Notes under the pieces: model-generated | Told to the model about the DNA's origin: nothing | What the model saw: the letters and a program-made list of their open reading frames with translations, nothing else | Databases searched by the model: none | Program-made: the position numbers and the translations under genes | From: Phenylobacterium sp. | GTDB taxonomy: Bacteria; Pseudomonadota; Alphaproteobacteria; Caulobacterales; Caulobacteraceae | Direction: 5' to 3' | DNA length: 41,672 nt | Assembly: GCF_031181185.1 (NCBI RefSeq) | Contig: NZ_JAPSKZ010000009.1 | Coordinates: forward strand, 1-41,672 | In this document: positions 1 through 7,677 of the stretch, in pieces | Numbering within the stretch: position 1 is the first letter of the stretch | Layout: the number at the start of each line of letters is the position of its first letter

Positions 1-1
1 T

Positions 2-779
2 GGTGCTGACCTTCGACGACATCACGCGCCTGGTGACGGCCCAGCGGAACGCCGCCTGGCGCGACGTCGCCCGCCGCATCGCCCACGAGATCAAGAACCC
101 GCTGACGCCGATCCAGCTCTCGGCCGAGCGGCTGCGGAAGAAGTACCGCAAGGACATCGCCGAGGCCGAGCTCGAGACCTTCGACCGCTGCACCGACACC
201 ATCGTGCGTCAGGTGGGCGACATCGGCCGGATGGTGGACGAGTTCTCAGCCTTCGCCCGGATGCCCGCGCCCAAGTTCGCCAAGGTTGACGCCGACGAAC
301 TTCTGCGGGCCGCGGTCTTTGCCCAGCGCGTGGCGAGCCCCGAACTGAGCGTCGAGCTAGAAGAGCCTACGGCCGATGTCGTCCTCCTGGCCGACGGCCG
401 CATGCTGGCCCAGGCGCTGACCAACGTCCTGAAGAACGCCGCCGAGGCGGTGGAGGCCCGGCGGGCGCATGCGCCGAAGCTGAAAGGCCGGATCGTGGCG
501 CGCCTCGTGGCCGAGGACAGCCGGGCGGTGTTCGAGGTCGAGGACAACGGCGTCGGCTTGCCCGACAAGGACCGGGACCGGCTCACCGAACCCTATGTGA
601 CAACCCGCGAGAAGGGCACCGGCCTCGGCCTCGCGATCGTGAAGCGAATCCTGGAAGACCACGGCGGCGAGCTCGAGCTCGCCGACGCGAGGAGCGGGCA
701 GGGGGCCTTGGCCATCCTTCGCCTGCCAGCGGCGCCCGCCGCCCGCGTCGGCGACGAGGCCAGCGCCGTGACGGCGTAG
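2..779 (+). CDS. ntrY: NtrY-type sensor histidine kinase, C-terminal part (5' end outside window)
   Basis: Membrane sensor kinase that phosphorylates NtrX. Only the catalytic end is present. The H-box reads RRIAHEIKNPLTP, with the phospho-accepting histidine about 28 residues into the visible part. It is followed by an N-box (LTNVLKNAAEAVE), a G1 box (VEDNGVGLP) and a G2 box (KGTGLGLAIVKRI), the normal HisKA plus HATPase_c order. The long spacing after 'NPLTPIQLSAERLRKKY' is characteristic of NtrY. The reading frame is open at the window edge, so the membrane segments, HAMP and PAS domains expected of NtrY must lie upstream; the GTG at position 3 is not the true start. Thirteen bases separate the stop from ntrX, so the two are surely cotranscribed. 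Confidence 0.93.
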   Translation, partial: VLTFDDITRLVTAQRNAAWRDVARRIAHEIKNPLTPIQLSAERLRKKYRKDIAEAELETFDRCTDTIVRQVGDIGRMVDEFSAFARMPAPKFAKVDADELLRAAVFAQRVASPELSVELEEPTADVVLLADGRMLAQALTNVLKNAAEAVEARRAHAPKLKGRIVARLVAEDSRAVFEVEDNGVGLPDKDRDRLTEPYVTTREKGTGLGLAIVKRILEDHGGELELADARSGQGALAILRLPAAPAARVGDEASAVTA

Positions 780-792
780 AGGACTGGAAGGC

Positions 793-2184
793 ATGGCGGC
801 TGACGTTCTGGTGGTCGACGACGAGGCGGACATCCGCGAACTGGTTGCGGGTATCCTCGCGGACGAAGGCTATGCCGTCCGCACGGCGAACGACTCGGAA
901 TCGGCGCTGGCCGCCGTCCGAGCGCGCAAACCCGCGCTGCTGATCCTGGACATCTGGATGTCCGGCGGCGGCATGGACGGCCTGGAGCTCCTGGACCTGG
1001 TCAAGAAGCTCGACGCTGACCTGCCCGTGATCATGATCTCGGGTCACGGCAACATCGAGACGGCCGTCAGCGCCATCAAGCGCGGGGCGTACGAGTTCCT
1101 CGAGAAGCCCTTCAAGTCCGACCGCCTGCTGCTGGTCGTCGAGCGGGCGCTGGAAGCGACCAACCTGCGCCGCGAGAACCGCCGCCTGCGCGCCCAGGCG
1201 ATCACGCCCGAAGGCCTGCTGGGCAAGTCCGTGGCCGCCCAGCAGCTCCGCCAGATGATCGCCAAGCTGGCCGGGGCGAACAGCCGCGTGCTGATCTCGG
1301 GCCCGCCGGGGGCCGGAAAGGAAACGGTGGCGCGCCTGATCCACGGCGCCAGCCACCGCGCCCGCAACGAGTTCGTGCCGATCAGCGCCGCCGGCATGAC
1401 GCCCGAGCGGATGGACATCGAACTGTTCGGCCAAGAAGGCGAGGGCGGGCCGCCCGCCAAGATCGGCGTGTTCGAGCGCGCCCACGGCGGCACGCTCTAC
1501 CTCGACGAAGTGGCCGACATGCCGCGCGAGACCCAGAGCCGGATCCTGCGCGTTCTGGTCGAGCAACGGTTCCGCCGCGTGGACGGCGATTCCGACGTCC
1601 AGGTGGACGTCCGTGTGATCTCGTCCACGTCCAAGGACCTGCGGGAGGAGATCGCCGCCGGCCGCTTCCGCGAGGACCTCTTTCACCGCTTGAACGTCGT
1701 GCCGGTGAACGTGCCGGGCCTCGCCGAGCGGCGCGAGGACATCCCCGAGCTGATCGAGGACTTCATCAGCCGCATCTGCGACGCCACGGGCCTGCCGCGC
1801 CGCAGGCTGTCGGACGACGCGCTCGCCATGCTGCAGGTGCGGGCGTGGCCTGGAAACCTGCGCCAGCTGCGCAACAACGTGGAGCGCATGCTGATCCTGG
1901 CCTCGGGCTCGCCGGCCGACCCGATCACGGCCGACATGCTGCCGCCCGAGGCCTCTGTGAACGATCAGGCAGGCACCTTCGGCGCCGAGCGGATCATCGC
2001 CCTCCCGCTGCGCGAGGCCCGCGAGGTGTTCGAGCGCGAGTACCTGAACGCCCAGATGCTGCGCTTCTCGGGCAACATCAGCCGCACCGCCGCCTTCATC
2101 GGGATGGAGCGCTCGGCCCTGCACCGCAAGCTGAAGTCGCTGGGCCTTTCCGGTGTCCGGCCGCTCGAGACCGAGGACGCCTGA
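793..2184 (+). CDS. ntrX: NtrX response regulator, NtrC family (463 aa)
   Basis: Partner regulator of NtrY. Residues 1-120 are a receiver domain with the acidic pocket at D10/E11, phosphorylation site D53 (ILDIWMS) and K105 (EKPF). Residues about 140-365 are an AAA+ domain with Walker A GPPGAGKE (170-177), Walker B TLYLDEV (234-240) and the arginine-finger region RFREDLFHRLN (291-301). The C-terminus carries a Fis-type helix-turn-helix (NISRTAAFIGMERSALHRKLKSLG). The loop that should carry GAFTGA, between ELFG and GVFE, instead reads GEGGPPA (216-222). This copy therefore lacks the sigma54-contact motif and probably acts as a DNA-binding regulator without classical sigma54 activation. In Caulobacterales and Brucella, NtrYX is linked to redox and envelope functions. 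The ATG follows ntrY closely. Confidence 0.95.
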   Translation: MAADVLVVDDEADIRELVAGILADEGYAVRTANDSESALAAVRARKPALLILDIWMSGGGMDGLELLDLVKKLDADLPVIMISGHGNIETAVSAIKRGAYEFLEKPFKSDRLLLVVERALEATNLRRENRRLRAQAITPEGLLGKSVAAQQLRQMIAKLAGANSRVLISGPPGAGKETVARLIHGASHRARNEFVPISAAGMTPERMDIELFGQEGEGGPPAKIGVFERAHGGTLYLDEVADMPRETQSRILRVLVEQRFRRVDGDSDVQVDVRVISSTSKDLREEIAAGRFREDLFHRLNVVPVNVPGLAERREDIPELIEDFISRICDATGLPRRRLSDDALAMLQVRAWPGNLRQLRNNVERMLILASGSPADPITADMLPPEASVNDQAGTFGAERIIALPLREAREVFEREYLNAQMLRFSGNISRTAAFIGMERSALHRKLKSLGLSGVRPLETEDA

Positions 2185-2186
2185 GC

Positions 2187-3050
2187 GTGAGCCGCATCGC
2201 CTACGTCAACGGCCGGTTCGTCCCCAAGGCCGAAGCCTTCGTCCATATCGAGGACCGGGGCTACCAGTTCGCCGACGCGGTCTATGAAGTCTGGGCGCTG
2301 TTCGGCGGCAAGCTCGCCGACGCCGAGGGTCACTTCGTGCGCCTGGAACGCAGCCTGTCCGAGCTGAAGATCGCGATGCCGATGAGCCGGACCGCCCTGA
2401 CCCACGTCCTGCGTGAGACGGTGCGTCGCAACCGCATCCAGGAAGGCCTTGTCTATCTGCAGGTCAGCCGCGGCGTGGCTACGCGCGACCATGCCTTCCC
2501 GGCAGAGGGCGTGCGTCCTTCGATCGTGATCACCGTCAGCCGCGTGGACCGCGCCGCGTCGGAAGCCCGCGCCGCCAAGGGCGTGTCGGTCGTCACAACG
2601 CCCGAGAACCGCTGGGGGCGCTGCGACATCAAGACGGTGGGCCTGCTGCCCAACGCCCTGGCCAAGCAGAAGGCTCGCGAGAGCGGGGCGGTGGAGGCCT
2701 GGTTCGTGGACGAGCTGGGCCTCGTCACGGAAGGCGCGTCGTCGAACGCCTGGATCGTCGACCAGGACGGAGTCCTGCGCACGCGCGACACCAACGCCAA
2801 CATCCTGCGCGGCGTCACCCGCAACAGCCTCATCGAGGTGATCCGCGAGGCCGGGCTGAAGGTCGAGGAGCGCCCGTTCACGCCGGACGAGGCGCGGCAG
2901 GCGAAGGAGGCCTTCATCACCGGCGCCGGGACCCTGGTGCTGCCCGTCGTGGCGGTCGACGGAAAGCCGGTCGGCGAGGGGGTGCCGGGGCCGATCGCAG
3001 CGCGGCTGCGCCGCCTCTACATCGAGCGGGCCAAGGCGAAGGCCATCTGA
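2187..3050 (+). CDS. dat: D-amino acid aminotransferase, class IV PLP enzyme (287 aa)
   Basis: Fold-type IV PLP transaminase, most like D-alanine/D-amino acid transaminase, which makes D-amino acids such as D-glutamate from the alpha-keto acid. The N-terminal pattern EDRGYQFADAVYEV is diagnostic of the D-amino acid branch. The PLP lysine is K149 in RCDIKTVGLLPN, and the EGASSN segment lies downstream (VTEGASSNAWIV). The start is GTG at 2187, two bases after the ntrX stop; it gives the expected family N-terminus SRIAYVNGRFVPK. The spacing implies cotranscription with ntrX. A branched-chain (IlvE-like) or 4-amino-4-deoxychorismate lyase role is less likely because of the N-terminal motif. Confidence 0.88.
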   Translation: MSRIAYVNGRFVPKAEAFVHIEDRGYQFADAVYEVWALFGGKLADAEGHFVRLERSLSELKIAMPMSRTALTHVLRETVRRNRIQEGLVYLQVSRGVATRDHAFPAEGVRPSIVITVSRVDRAASEARAAKGVSVVTTPENRWGRCDIKTVGLLPNALAKQKARESGAVEAWFVDELGLVTEGASSNAWIVDQDGVLRTRDTNANILRGVTRNSLIEVIREAGLKVEERPFTPDEARQAKEAFITGAGTLVLPVVAVDGKPVGEGVPGPIAARLRRLYIERAKAKAI

Positions 3051-3108
3051 CGCGTCGCTCGCGATTGCGCCGCACGGCAATCCCTGCTTAGCGTGCCCTT
3101 GCGTGTGT

Positions 3109-3126
3109 GGGCGGATATGGCCGCCC
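3109..3126 (+). other. Small inverted repeat in the hfq leader
   Basis: GGGCGG (3109-3114) and CCGCCC (3121-3126) can form a 6-bp stem with a 6-base loop, 25 bases before the hfq start codon. No U-tract follows, so it is not an obvious terminator. It lies in the 101-base gap between dat and hfq, where a promoter would be expected. Another weak inverted repeat (GATTGC/GCAATC, 3063-3082) sits earlier in the same gap. A role in hfq control is only a guess. Confidence 0.3.
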
Positions 3127-3151
3127 GATGAAAACCAAAAGGCGAAAAGCC

Positions 3152-3397
3152 ATGAGCGACAAGAAACAGAACCTTCAGGACACCTTCCTGAACAGCGTGC
3201 GCAAGTCGAAGACGCCGCTCACCATCTTCCTCGTGAACGGGGTCAAACTTCAGGGCGTCGTGAGCTGGTTTGACAACTTCTGCGTTCTGCTACGCAGGGA
3301 CGGGCAATCCCAGCTCGTCTACAAGCACGCGATCTCCACCATCATGCCGGCTCAGCCCGTGCAGCTGTATGAGCCGGCCGACGACGAGGCCGATTGA
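3152..3397 (+). CDS. hfq: RNA chaperone Hfq (81 aa)
   Basis: Hexameric Sm-like RNA chaperone that pairs small RNAs with mRNAs. The Sm1 motif ([20 protein letters not shown]) and Sm2 motif ([10 protein letters not shown]) are both complete, and the typical N-terminus [19 protein letters not shown] is present. The C-terminal tail is short and acidic (EPADDEAD), the usual alphaproteobacterial form without the long E. coli tail. The start at 3152 matches the conserved N-terminus MSDKKQN; an in-frame ATG at 3128 would add a basic stretch not seen in the family. Its stop overlaps the TTG start of hflX by 4 bases. Confidence 0.97.
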   Translation: MSDKKQNLQDTFLNSVRKSKTPLTIFLVNGVKLQGVVSWFDNFCVLLRRDGQSQLVYKHAISTIMPAQPVQLYEPADDEAD

Positions 3398-4716
3398 GTC
3401 CTTCGAAGTTCGTTGACCGCGAGGCGCCCGTCCAAGGCGCCCTGGTGATCCATCCGGACCGCGAAGGCCGGATGAGCGCCGTGCGCGATCCCGAGGCGCG
3501 TCTCGACGAGGCGGTCGGCCTCGCGATGGCGCTCGATCTCGAGGTGCGCGAGGCCTTGATCGCGCCGCTGCGCCGGCTGACGCCCGCCACCCTGTTCGGC
3601 AAGGGCAAGGTGGAGGAGGTGGCTGCGCTGGTCGAGGCGACCGAGGCTGACGTGGTCGTGGTCGACGACGCGCTGACGCCGGTGCAGCAACGGAACCTCG
3701 AAAAGGCTTGGAAAGCCAAGGTCATTGACCGCACCGGCCTGATCCTAGAGATCTTCGCCCGTCGGGCCCGTACGCGGGAGGGCCGCCTGCAGGTGGAACT
3801 CGCCCGGCTGACCTACGAGCGCTCGCGCCTCGTCCGCACCTGGACCCACCTGGAGCGCCAGCGCGGCGGATTCGGGGTCATGGGCGGCCCGGGCGAAACC
3901 CAGATCGAAACCGACCGCCGGCTGCTGGCGGAGAAGATCGGCAAGCTGAAGCGCGAACTGGCTGAGGTGCGCCGCACGCGCACCCTGCAGCGCTCGGCCC
4001 GCAAGCGTGCTCCGCATCCCACGGTGGCGCTGGTGGGCTACACCAACGCCGGCAAGTCGACGCTGTTCAACCGACTAACCCAGGCCGAGGTGCTGGCGGA
4101 AGACCTGCTGTTCGCCACGCTGGACCCGACGCTGCGCATGCTCAAGCTGCCAGACGGGCGGCCGGCCATCATGTCGGACACCGTGGGCTTCATCTCCGAC
4201 TTGCCGCACGAGCTGGTCGAAGCCTTCCGCGCCACGCTGGAGGAGGTGCGCGAGGCCGACGTCGTCCTGCACGTGCGCGACATCGCCAGCCCCGAGAGCG
4301 ACGCCCAGGCGCAGGACGTGCGCACGGTGCTCGAACGCCTGGGCCTCGACATGGACGAGCGTCGGATTGTCGAGGTCTGGAACAAGCTCGACCTTCTGGA
4401 GCCCGAGGACCGCGAAGCGGCGGCTGGCGACGCCCGCCGCGCGCATCCGCCGGCGGTGCTGGTTTCGGCCGTCACCGGAGAAGGCTGCGACGAGCTCCTC
4501 CGCATCGTGGGCGGGCTCGTCGACGAGGCTCCGCCGGTGGACGTCTATGCGCCGGCGGGCGAGGGCGCGGCGATCGCCTGGCTCTACCGCCACGGCCGCG
4601 TCGTCGAGCGCAACGACGGCAAGGACGGCAGCGTCCGGCTGGCGGTCAGCCTCTCGCCACAGGCGCTGGGGCAGTTCGAGCAGCTGTTCCCGCAGGCCGA
4701 GATCCGGCCGCACTAG
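3394..4716 (+). CDS. hflX: GTPase HflX, ribosome-splitting factor (440 aa)
   Basis: Translation-associated GTPase that binds and splits stalled or stressed 70S ribosomes. Residues 1-130 form the HflX N-terminal domain, followed by the glycine-rich linker [18 protein letters not shown] and a coiled coil. The G-domain has G1 GYTNAGKST (215-223), G3 DTVGF near 262, G4 NKLD (330-333) and G5 SAVTGEG. The start codon is TTG at 3394, whose last bases form the hfq stop (TTGA overlap), pointing to translational coupling with hfq. Upstream ATG codons in this frame are absent, and the next ATG (3472) would remove the conserved VIHPD segment. hfq-hflX linkage is standard in proteobacteria. Confidence 0.95.
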   Translation: MSPSKFVDREAPVQGALVIHPDREGRMSAVRDPEARLDEAVGLAMALDLEVREALIAPLRRLTPATLFGKGKVEEVAALVEATEADVVVVDDALTPVQQRNLEKAWKAKVIDRTGLILEIFARRARTREGRLQVELARLTYERSRLVRTWTHLERQRGGFGVMGGPGETQIETDRRLLAEKIGKLKRELAEVRRTRTLQRSARKRAPHPTVALVGYTNAGKSTLFNRLTQAEVLAEDLLFATLDPTLRMLKLPDGRPAIMSDTVGFISDLPHELVEAFRATLEEVREADVVLHVRDIASPESDAQAQDVRTVLERLGLDMDERRIVEVWNKLDLLEPEDREAAAGDARRAHPPAVLVSAVTGEGCDELLRIVGGLVDEAPPVDVYAPAGEGAAIAWLYRHGRVVERNDGKDGSVRLAVSLSPQALGQFEQLFPQAEIRPH

Positions 4717-4724
4717 GAGCCCCG

Positions 4725-5648
4725 ATGACCTGCCGCGCCAGCCTGTTCGCCGCCGCTGCGGCGCTCCTCTGCCTTGCTGCGTCGCCAGCCCAGGAGAGCC
4801 AGGCGCTGAGGGACGTGCGCGTGCTCTCGGCAGACGACATGCAGGGGCGAGCGGTCGGAGCACCCGGCTCGGCGAAGGCGCGCACCTATCTGCTGGAACG
4901 CATGCGGCAGGTCGGGCTGCGGCCGGTGGGCGGCGCTTTCGAGCATCCTTTTCGGATCGAGAGCCGCGGCCGGGCCGTGGCCGGCGTGAACCTGCTGGGC
5001 CTGATCCCTGGGACGTCGGACACCGAGCGCGTGATGGTGCTGTCCGCCCACTACGACCATCTGGGCGTACGCGGCGGCCAGACTTACAACGGCGCGGACG
5101 ATAACGCATCGGGCGTCGCCGCCGTACTGGCCATCGCGGAGGCCTTCCGAGAACGGCCGCCGGAGCACACCGTGCTGGTCGCGCTCTGGGACGGTGAAGA
5201 GGCGGGCCTCGCCGGCGCCAAGGCCTTCGTCACCGCGCCGCCGATCCCGATGTCCCGCATCGCGCTCAACATGAACCTCGACATGGTGGGACGCGGCGAC
5301 AAGGGTGAGCTCTATGTGGCGGGCGCGCGCCACTATCCCATGCTGAAGCCGCACCTGGACGCCGTGGCCGCCGAGGCGGACGTCGCTCTGAAGCAGGGCC
5401 ACGACGGCCCGCCCTGGAAGGGTTCGGACGACTGGACCTTCGGCTCGGACCATGGCGCCTTCCACGCCGCCGGCGTACCGTTCGCCTACTTCGGCGTGGA
5501 GGACCATCCGGACTACCACGGCCCCGGCGATGACTTCCACAAGCTGCCGAAGGACTTCTATCTTCGTTCGGTGGCCACGCTCGTGAAGGCCGCCCGCCGC
5601 TTCGACGCAAACCTCGGCGGCATCGCTAGGGCGGCGCGCCGGGGCTAA
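4725..5648 (+). CDS. Secreted M28-family zinc aminopeptidase (307 aa)
   Basis: Probable exported aminopeptidase with a co-catalytic zinc centre. Residues 1-22 look like a signal peptide (basic start, alanine/leucine core). Metal ligands of the M28 fold are visible: H109 in SAHYDHLG, D125 in NGADDNASG, the catalytic EE pair in WDGEEAGLAG, the aspartate in NLDMVGRGD and the histidine in HPDYHGPGDD. At 307 residues it is a single catalytic domain with no PA insert. AGGAG stands just before the ATG. The gene begins 8 bases after hflX and could be read from the same transcript, although its function is unrelated. The substrate is not predictable. Confidence 0.88.
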   Translation: MTCRASLFAAAAALLCLAASPAQESQALRDVRVLSADDMQGRAVGAPGSAKARTYLLERMRQVGLRPVGGAFEHPFRIESRGRAVAGVNLLGLIPGTSDTERVMVLSAHYDHLGVRGGQTYNGADDNASGVAAVLAIAEAFRERPPEHTVLVALWDGEEAGLAGAKAFVTAPPIPMSRIALNMNLDMVGRGDKGELYVAGARHYPMLKPHLDAVAAEADVALKQGHDGPPWKGSDDWTFGSDHGAFHAAGVPFAYFGVEDHPDYHGPGDDFHKLPKDFYLRSVATLVKAARRFDANLGGIARAARRG

Positions 5649-5663
5649 CCTCGCAAGCGAGGT
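5648..5663. repeat. Perfect 16-base inverted repeat between two genes
   Basis: ACCTCGC and GCGAGGT are separated by AA, starting on the last base of the peptidase stop codon and ending just before the Shine-Dalgarno sequence of the DUF1801 gene. A 5- to 6-bp hairpin with a CAAG loop would form in RNA. There is no U-tract. It could be a small processing or attenuation hairpin, or a protein-binding palindrome. Confidence 0.45.
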
Positions 5664-5677
5664 ACGGGAGCAGACGC

Positions 5678-6100
5678 ATGGGCAGCGAGACCTCCGAGAA
5701 GCCGAAACTCCTCTCTGGCGGCAATCCACAGATCCCCAAGGGCTACGGCGACGGGCCGGTGCAGGCCTACATCGCCGCCATGCCGGCCTGGAAGAGCGGC
5801 CTTGGCCGCCGCCTCGACGAGCTGGTCGAGCGCGCCGTCCCCGGCGTGCGCAAGGCGGTGAAGTGGAACTCGCCGTTCTACGGGGCAGAGGAGGGGACCT
5901 GGTTCCTCAGTTTCCACTGCTTCACCCGCTACGTGAAGGTGACCTTCCTGAACGGAGCCTCCCTGGAGCCGCTGCCGCCCGGTGGGTCCAAGCATCCGAA
6001 CGTCCGCTACCTCGACATCCACGAGGACGATGAGCTGGACGAGGCGCAGTTCGTCGATTGGCTGAAACAGGCCAGTCGGCTGCCCGGCGAGCGGATGTAG
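5678..6100 (+). CDS. DUF1801 (YdhG-like) protein (140 aa)
   Basis: Small cytoplasmic protein of the DUF1801/YdhG fold, recognised by VQAYIAAMPAWKSGLGRRLDELV, the segment VRKAVKWNSPFYG and a carboxy-terminal FVDWLKQASRLPG. Family members resemble frataxin-like folds and have been suggested to bind metal, but the biochemical role is unknown. GGGAG lies about 7 bases before the ATG. The gene converges on mazG with a 3-base gap between stops. Function here is not assigned. Confidence 0.8.
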   Translation: MGSETSEKPKLLSGGNPQIPKGYGDGPVQAYIAAMPAWKSGLGRRLDELVERAVPGVRKAVKWNSPFYGAEEGTWFLSFHCFTRYVKVTFLNGASLEPLPPGGSKHPNVRYLDIHEDDELDEAQFVDWLKQASRLPGERM

Positions 6101-6103
6101 CGG

Positions 6104-6916
6104 TCAGGCGCGCTCGGCGGCCTTCGCCTCGTCCCACAGGGCGTCCATCTCGGCGAGGTCCGACTGGTCGGGCGTCTTCCCGCGCTCGGCCAGCTTCTGT
6201 TCGATGTAGCGGAAGCGCCTTGCGAACTTCGAATTGGTGTAGCGCAGCGCGTCCTCTGGATCGACGTCCAGAGTTCGGGCCAGGTTCGCCACCACGAACA
6301 GCACGTCGCCCATCTCCTGGCGCGCCTTCTCGAGGTCGCCGGCGTCCACCTCGCGGACCAATTCCTCGACCTCTTCGTGCAGCTTGGCCATCACGTCCTG
6401 CACCGTCGGCCAGACGAAGCCCACCCCGGCGGCGCGCTTCGACAGCTTCACGGCCCGGGTGAGGGCGGGCAGGCCCACCGGCACGTCGTCCAGCAGGCTC
6501 TCTTGCCGGCCTTTCTTGGCCCGCTCCTCAGCCTTCAGCTCCTCCCATCCGGCCTTCTGCGCCGCGATGGAGCCGTAGTTCTCGTCCCCGAACACGTGCG
6601 GATGGCGGCGGACCATCTTCTCGGAGATGACGCGGGCCACGTCCTCGAAGCCGAACGCGCCTTGTTCCTCGGCGATGCGAGCGTGGAAGACCACCTGCAG
6701 CAGCAGGTCGCCCAGTTCTTCCTTCAGATCGGACAGGTCGCCGCGTTCGATGGCGTCGGCGACCTCGTAGGCTTCCTCGACGGTGTAAGGGGCGATCGTG
6801 GCGAAGGTCTGCTGCTGGTCCCAGGGACAACCGTCCTCCCGGTCGCGCAGCCGCGCCATGATGGCGAGCAGGCGGTCGATGGGCCGAAGATCGGCCGGCG
6901 GGGCAGGTCGCGTCAT
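6104..6916 (-). CDS. mazG: Nucleoside triphosphate pyrophosphohydrolase MazG (270 aa)
   Basis: Hydrolyses NTPs and dNTPs to NMP plus pyrophosphate, clearing aberrant nucleotides and lowering (p)ppGpp-linked stress in some bacteria. Two tandem MazG domains are visible. The N-terminal domain has the metal-binding pattern EEAYEVADAIE...LKEELGDLLLQ with a GCPWD signature, and the C-terminal one has EEVEELVREVDA...QEMGDVLFVVANLAR. The ATG at 6916 gives the usual N-terminus ahead of IDRLLAIMARLRD. An intrinsic terminator stands directly upstream, so mazG needs its own promoter in the short gap before 6917 or depends on read-through. Confidence 0.95.
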   Translation of the reverse strand: MTRPAPPADLRPIDRLLAIMARLRDREDGCPWDQQQTFATIAPYTVEEAYEVADAIERGDLSDLKEELGDLLLQVVFHARIAEEQGAFGFEDVARVISEKMVRRHPHVFGDENYGSIAAQKAGWEELKAEERAKKGRQESLLDDVPVGLPALTRAVKLSKRAAGVGFVWPTVQDVMAKLHEEVEELVREVDAGDLEKARQEMGDVLFVVANLARTLDVDPEDALRYTNSKFARRFRYIEQKLAERGKTPDQSDLAEMDALWDEAKAAERA

Positions 6917-6932
6917 GGGGAACTCAGGGGGC

Positions 6933-6974
6933 GGAGACAACGAAAACGGCGCGCGGCGATCAGACCGCGCGCCG
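6933..6974 (-). terminator. Rho-independent terminator downstream of the periplasmic hypothetical gene
   Basis: On the minus strand a perfect 10-bp G+C stem (arms 6965-6974 and 6947-6956, loop 6957-6964) is followed by TTTTCGTTGT. It lies just after the stop of the 7003-7494 gene and before mazG, and it is the clearest intrinsic terminator in the window. Confidence 0.82.
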
Positions 6975-7002
6975 CTCAGAGGCGCAAGCTGCGTCTGGCG
7001 AC

Positions 7003-7494
7003 CTAGCGCTGGGCCAGGCGCGTGTCGTTGCGGGCGAGCCGCCGCGCGAAGCGGTCGAACGAGACTTGGGCGTCGGACCAGACCCAGTCGCCCCAGGCCT
7101 GCCGGATGTCCGTCTCGTACCACCGGTAGGTCACCGGCGTGACCGCGCCGTCGGCGGCGACGATGCGGCCTTCGATGGCCGCGCCGCCGACACCGAAGCT
7201 CTGCATCGACAGGCCAGGGGTGTCGCTGAGCTGCTTGAAGGTAGGCCGGTTCGGCTTGGCGTCGGTCAGGACCAGCTCGATGCGGGCGTCCTGGTGCGCG
7301 CCGGACTTGGCCAGGGCGCGCTCGACGTCTTGGCGCAGGTCGTCGGCCAGCCGGGTGACGTCGCGCACGCCATAGGTCTTCTCGGCCTTCTCCTGCAGCT
7401 CGGGGCCGATGGCGACGGAAACCGCCGCGGGGGCGGCGAGGGCGGTCGAGGCGCTCGCCAGGAGCGCGGCGGCCGCGAGGGCGAGGGTGCGCAT
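7003..7494 (-). CDS. Conserved periplasmic hypothetical protein (163 aa)
   Basis: I do not recognise a named family. Residues 1-20 are a clear signal peptide ending at ALA-AP. The mature part begins with a helical, charged segment (ELQEKAEKTYGVRDVTRLADDL) followed by ARIELVLTDAKPNRPT and a tryptophan-rich carboxy region (YRWYETDIRQAWGDWVWSDA, FDRFARRL). There are no cysteines in the mature protein and no catalytic motif. GGAGAT stands 5 bases before the ATG. It is divergent from the serine hydrolase gene at 7678, with a perfect inverted repeat between them, and is followed by a strong terminator, so it is probably monocistronic. Confidence 0.75.
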   Translation of the reverse strand: MRTLALAAAALLASASTALAAPAAVSVAIGPELQEKAEKTYGVRDVTRLADDLRQDVERALAKSGAHQDARIELVLTDAKPNRPTFKQLSDTPGLSMQSFGVGGAAIEGRIVAADGAVTPVTYRWYETDIRQAWGDWVWSDAQVSFDRFARRLARNDTRLAQR

Positions 7495-7579
7495 GCGGAT
7501 CTCCGATGATGTTCAGTAAGAACTTAACATGTGGGCCGGCTTGCGCCACGCCACAAGTGCGTGACCGATAGCGCCGCTT

Positions 7580-7594
7580 AGCTGACAATCAGCT
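7580..7594. promoter_or_regulatory. Operator-like inverted repeat in a divergent intergenic region
   Basis: AGCTGA-CAA-TCAGCT is a perfect 6-3-6 dyad, with an extra T-A pair outside a T-G. It is centred 93 bases upstream of the minus-strand hypothetical gene and 91 bases upstream of the plus-strand serine hydrolase, almost the midpoint of the 183-base gap. The position and symmetry suit a dimeric repressor controlling both genes. No regulator gene is adjacent. The rest of the gap shows no other clear signal. Confidence 0.45.
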
Positions 7595-7677
7595 GAACAG
7601 AACGGTCGTTGCGGCCGAGCCCTGGTGACGGCGCCTGCGGTTCGGCCTAACGCTTCGGCATCGGAACGGGGGTTCAC

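Noticed and set aside
583..2124. Long open frames on the minus strand opposite ntrX, and similar long opposite-strand frames across popA, mfd, recG, hldE and others
   Set aside because: High GC content gives long antisense frames. Their translations are low in family-like motifs and rich in R, A, G and H, while the opposite strand carries clear domains.
3107..3151. Longer Hfq start at 3128 or 3107
   Set aside because: Would add a basic leader absent from the family; the start at 3152 matches the conserved N-terminus.
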